Source of the DNA: Bacteroidales bacterium
GTDB lineage: Bacteria > Bacteroidota > Bacteroidia > Bacteroidales > DTU049
Assembly: GCA_018432645.1 (NCBI GenBank)
Contig: JAHDSP010000171.1
Span: 1-10,060, forward strand
Direction: 5' to 3'
DNA: 10,060 nt
Shown here: piece by piece, positions 7,966-10,060 of the stretch
How the letters are laid out: each line of letters starts with the position of its first letter
Position numbering within the stretch: position 1 is the stretch's first letter
Program-made: the position numbers and the translations under genes
The notes under the pieces: model-generated
What the model was told of the DNA's origin: nothing
Databases searched by the model: none
What the model saw: the letters and a program-made list of their open reading frames with translations, nothing else

Positions 7966-8650
7966 TTTTATTGTTTAAAAAAGCTTTAATATAAAATTCA
8001 GAATTTGATAACGAAGTTAAGGTCCATTTACATAAAATTATGTAATACTCCTCATTAGAAAGTTTAAGTAATTTATTCATTTTTCTCATACGTTGTGTAA
8101 TAGTAAATAACGAAATACCTACTGCTACAGACACATTTAAGCTTTCAGCAAAACCATACATTGGTATATACAAAAAGTTATCTGCTAAAGAAATAGCCTC
8201 ATCTGATAAGCCTTCTTTTTCTATACCAAACATTAGAGCTATTGGTTTATCTAGCGGCAAAGTTTCTGGTGTATAAACTTCAGATAAATGTGATGAGGTA
8301 GCTACAATATTAAAATTATGTTGTTTGAGTATATTGACACAATCTGTCAAACCATCTTCGCCATTATATGACGATATATCTACCCATTTATCACTACCTA
8401 AACATATATCTTTGTTAGGATTAAATTTATTTCGCTTTTCAATAACATTAACATATTGTATGCCCAATGCATCGCAGGTACGAATAATAGCACTAGCATT
8501 ATGACTCTGATAAACATCCTCTAATATTAATTGCACATTGGAAATTCTATTACTAATGACATTATAAAATTTATCTAATCTTTCATCTGTTAAAAATTGC
8601 TTAATAAAATCAAAAAATTCTTTATAATTAATATTATCAGGTAAATTCAT
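7949..8650 (-). CDS. trmH: tRNA (guanosine(18)-2'-O)-methyltransferase, SpoU family
   Basis: This 233-residue protein is close in length to E. coli TrmH (229) and has the SPOUT-fold motifs in order. Motif 1 is NASAIIRTCDALG (51-63), where R57 is the expected catalytic arginine. GSDKWVDI (85-92) matches the GSxxWV segment of TrmH. Motif 2 is ALMFGIEKEGLS (138-149), and motif 3 is IPMYGFAESLNVSVAVGISLF (162-182), which forms the SAM-binding knot. It methylates the 2'-O of G18 in the tRNA D-loop. The lack of an L30-like N-terminal substrate domain argues against RlmB-type rRNA enzymes, although other small TrmH paralogues exist. It is the first gene of the overlapping trmH-MFS-HAD operon and is preceded by its own -7 element in the 39-nt gap after the ureohydrolase gene. 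Confidence 0.88.
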   Translation of the reverse strand: MNLPDNINYKEFFDFIKQFLTDERLDKFYNVISNRISNVQLILEDVYQSHNASAIIRTCDALGIQYVNVIEKRNKFNPNKDICLGSDKWVDISSYNGEDGLTDCVNILKQHNFNIVATSSHLSEVYTPETLPLDKPIALMFGIEKEGLSDEAISLADNFLYIPMYGFAESLNVSVAVGISLFTITQRMRKMNKLLKLSNEEYYIILCKWTLTSLSNSEFYIKAFLNNKNENDR

Positions 8651-8667
8651 AAAAATTCATTTATTAA

Positions 8668-8675
8668 CAAAATTA
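8668..8675 (-). promoter_or_regulatory. -7 promoter element of the trmH operon
   Basis: The minus strand reads TAATTTTG, an exact TAnnTTTG match ending 17 nt before the trmH ATG. The nearest TTTG upstream (8702-8705) lies 26 nt away, somewhat too far, and falls inside the end of the ureohydrolase gene. Read-through from that gene is an alternative source of the transcript. Confidence 0.38.
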
Positions 8676-8689
8676 TAATTTTTTACGTA

Positions 8690-9694
8690 TTAACGTAATG
8701 CCAAAATGCTCAATAAATACATTATTCTACTTCCCACTATTGCATCCCATTCAGATAAACCACTAACCTCACAGAGATCAAAACCAATAACTTTTTTATT
8801 AGTTTTACTAATCAAATAAAACAAATATTCTATTTGTTCATAACTCAATCCACCAGGTACAGGTGTGCCCGTCTCAGGGCAAAGATAAGGCTGTAAACCA
8901 TCTATATCAAAACTAATGTATATATTATCTGTTAATAAATCAACTATTTGCTTTGCAATATCATGAAAAGATTTACCATTGAACAATTGTACATTAATAT
9001 CAAAATTATAAAAAGTAACTATATTATCACTTTCAGCCACTAAATTTTTCTCTGCTTCACAATAATCCCTTACGCCAATCTGAACTATTTTATTTACATT
9101 ATCGTATTTATTTAAAATATTATACATTACTGAAGCATGAGAATATGTAAATCCCAAATAAGTATTTCTGAGATCATGATGAGCATCTATCTGCAAAATA
9201 CAAAAATCATCATATACATTCTGAATAGCATCTATCACACCATAAGTTATACTGTGCTCACCGCCTATCACTCCTGGTATTTTGTCATTTTGTAAAATTT
9301 GAAATACAAGTTTAGATATTTCATTTGATGCTTTTTCACAGACATTATTAATAATGTATTGTTCATTTTTTAACTCATCATTAAGCAATTGATTATTCTC
9401 TAAAAAATCAATAATTTTTTTTGCACTTGGACGATACGACTTGCTGATATTTAGAAAAAAATATTCATTACTATTATCCCAATAAATACCTTTTTGCCAA
9501 GCATAAGAGTCTAAATTATTCATTAAATCTATTTGGGATGAAGCATCCTTGATTTTATGAGGAGCATATAAAGTACCTTCTCTAAACGTTGTGGTGAGCT
9601 CAAAGGGTATAGATAATAAAATCAAACTACTTTCAGATTTATCATATGACAACCCAAAAACACCATATTTAGAAATATTATCGATGTTGTTCAC
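8690..9694 (-). CDS. Agmatinase/arginase-family ureohydrolase
   Basis: This 334-residue protein carries the binuclear manganese site of the ureohydrolase superfamily: GGEHS (144-148, ligand H147), DAHHD (170-174, ligands D170, H172 and D174) and SFDIDG (261-266, ligands D263 and D265). YSHASVM (184-190), TGTPVPGGLS (275-284) and FDLCEVSG (305-312) are typical of the agmatinase branch, so conversion of agmatine to putrescine and urea is the likeliest reaction. Formimidoylglutamase, guanidinobutyrase or another guanidino hydrolase cannot be excluded. An oddity is GLQP (266-269) where the family usually has GLDP; this aspartate is not a metal ligand. The start is GTG at 9692-9694: an in-frame TAA lies at 9701-9703 and the next methionine is residue 58, which would cut off part of the fold. 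No polyamine gene lies beside it; trmH follows after 39 nt. Confidence 0.9.
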   Translation of the reverse strand: MNNIDNISKYGVFGLSYDKSESSLILLSIPFELTTTFREGTLYAPHKIKDASSQIDLMNNLDSYAWQKGIYWDNSNEYFFLNISKSYRPSAKKIIDFLENNQLLNDELKNEQYIINNVCEKASNEISKLVFQILQNDKIPGVIGGEHSITYGVIDAIQNVYDDFCILQIDAHHDLRNTYLGFTYSHASVMYNILNKYDNVNKIVQIGVRDYCEAEKNLVAESDNIVTFYNFDINVQLFNGKSFHDIAKQIVDLLTDNIYISFDIDGLQPYLCPETGTPVPGGLSYEQIEYLFYLISKTNKKVIGFDLCEVSGLSEWDAIVGSRIMYLLSILALR

Positions 9695-9704
9695 TTTTTT
9701 TTAA

Positions 9705-9712
9705 CAAAAATA
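9705..9712 (-). promoter_or_regulatory. -7 promoter element of the ureohydrolase gene
   Basis: The minus strand reads TATTTTTG, an exact TAnnTTTG match ending only 10 nt before the GTG start codon. A near -33 element (TTTA, minus strand, 9736-9739) is 23 nt away. Initiation a few bases after the -7 element would give an almost leaderless mRNA. It is divergent from the right transposase promoter. Confidence 0.42.
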
Positions 9713-9740
9713 AAAAAAAATATGTTAAAAAATTGTAAAA

Positions 9741-9755
9741 GGGATGGGGGAGGGG
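9741..9755 (+). other. G-rich tract in the divergent intergenic region
   Basis: GGGATGGGGGAGGGG is a sharply G-rich run on the plus strand in otherwise AT-rich DNA, 81 nt before the right transposase start. Ends of IS1595-family elements often begin with a run of Gs, so this may mark the left end of the right insertion sequence. I could not find a matching inverted copy, because the other end lies outside the window. Confidence 0.4.
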
Positions 9756-9785
9756 AATGTAATAATAATTATGTAAAGGATTTTA

Positions 9786-9817
9786 TTTGCTTATATTTTA
9801 AAAATATATTATTTTTG
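9786..9817 (+). promoter_or_regulatory. Complete Bacteroidota promoter for the right transposase
   Basis: TTTG at 9786-9789 and TATTTTTG at 9810-9817 match both the -33 (TTTG) and -7 (TAnnTTTG) elements, with a 20-nt spacer inside the usual 17-23 range. This is the best promoter in the window. It ends 18 nt before the ATG at 9836. Confidence 0.65.
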
Positions 9818-9835
9818 CAAAAAAATTTTTGTAAT

Positions 9836-10060
9836 ATGAAAGACATAGTATCAAACCTCAAAGAGTATTTATCCCAAGGCAAACAGCTCAATTTAGAATT
9901 CCTTAATAATCTCTACAATAAGATGAAGCTCCAAGGCAACGACGTTGTAGATTATCAACATCTAAAAGCTCAAAGCGTCTCTCCACAATGCCCTCATTGT
10001 AAAAGCATCCATATCAAAAAAAATGGCCACCAGCAAGGCCAGCAAATGTATAAATGTAAA
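9836..10060 (+). CDS. IS1595-like transposase, N-terminal part (runs off right edge)
   Basis: An ATG at 9836 opens 75 codons that continue in frame to the window end. A leader of about 50 residues precedes a zinc ribbon beginning CPHCKSIHIKKNG, with the next cysteine in YKCK at the edge. The block NLYNKM...DVVDYQ..KA.S..CP.C aligns without gaps to the left-edge transposase (about half the residues identical), so both belong to one family. The N-terminal leaders differ completely, which shows they are not copies of one element. Codon use is richer in G and C than in the adjacent ureohydrolase gene, which fits recent acquisition. The catalytic domain is outside the window, so intactness cannot be judged. 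Confidence 0.82.
   Translation, partial: MKDIVSNLKEYLSQGKQLNLEFLNNLYNKMKLQGNDVVDYQHLKAQSVSPQCPHCKSIHIKKNGHQQGQQMYKCK

Noticed and set aside
592..9694. Whole block as a composite transposon
   Set aside because: The flanking transposases are only about half identical and the cargo consists of ordinary chromosomal families. No shared IS ends or target duplications can be seen inside the window.
1..10060. tRNA genes, rRNA, CRISPR arrays, toxin-antitoxin or defence genes
   Set aside because: The gaps are short (none over 300 nt) and show no cloverleaf-like sequence, spaced repeats or small conserved gene pairs.

Overview
This is AT-rich DNA from a bacterium that is most likely a member of the Bacteroidota. 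Three things point there. Every transcription unit has a close match to the Bacteroidota -7 promoter element TAnnTTTG a short distance before its start codon. Shine-Dalgarno sequences are essentially absent. The window also carries a single-chain FeoA-FeoB iron transporter, common in that phylum. I cannot name a genus from the sequence.

Layout. Both edges are occupied by the N-terminal parts of two related but clearly non-identical IS1595-like transposases. They point outward: minus strand at the left, running off the window at base 1, and plus strand at the right, running off at base 10060. Between them lie eight complete genes, all on the minus strand. In order of transcription from right to left they are: an agmatinase/arginase-family ureohydrolase (8690-9694); a TrmH-type tRNA Gm18 methyltransferase (7949-8650); an MFS permease (6730-7965); a small HAD hydrolase resembling 5'(3')-deoxyribonucleotidases (6273-6746); a FeoA-FeoB fusion (3746-6112); an acyl-CoA carboxylase/decarboxylase carboxyltransferase (2109-3656); its biotin carrier protein (1725-2096); and an RlmC-like rRNA m5U methyltransferase (592-1653). 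An 18-bp perfect hairpin lies between this last gene and the left insertion sequence.

How the genes work together. trmH, the MFS gene and the HAD gene overlap by 17 nt at each junction and must be one transcript; the ureohydrolase gene ends only 39 nt before trmH and may feed into it. The carboxyltransferase and biotin carrier genes are 12 nt apart and form a two-gene unit that makes two parts of a biotin enzyme. Neither a biotin carboxylase nor a membrane decarboxylase subunit lies beside them, and the predicted substrate-pocket residue is hydrophobic, so methylmalonyl-CoA decarboxylase/transcarboxylase and propionyl-CoA carboxylase both remain possible. feoAB and the rlmC-like gene appear to be separate units with their own promoters.

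Nothing here looks like a new defence, secretion or regulatory system. The central genes are recognisable housekeeping and metabolic families. The points most worth checking are the paired outward-facing insertion sequences, the incomplete biotin-enzyme operon with its pocket residue, the overlapping trmH-MFS-HAD operon, and the very short predicted 5' leaders. No stretch longer than 300 bases lacks a gene.
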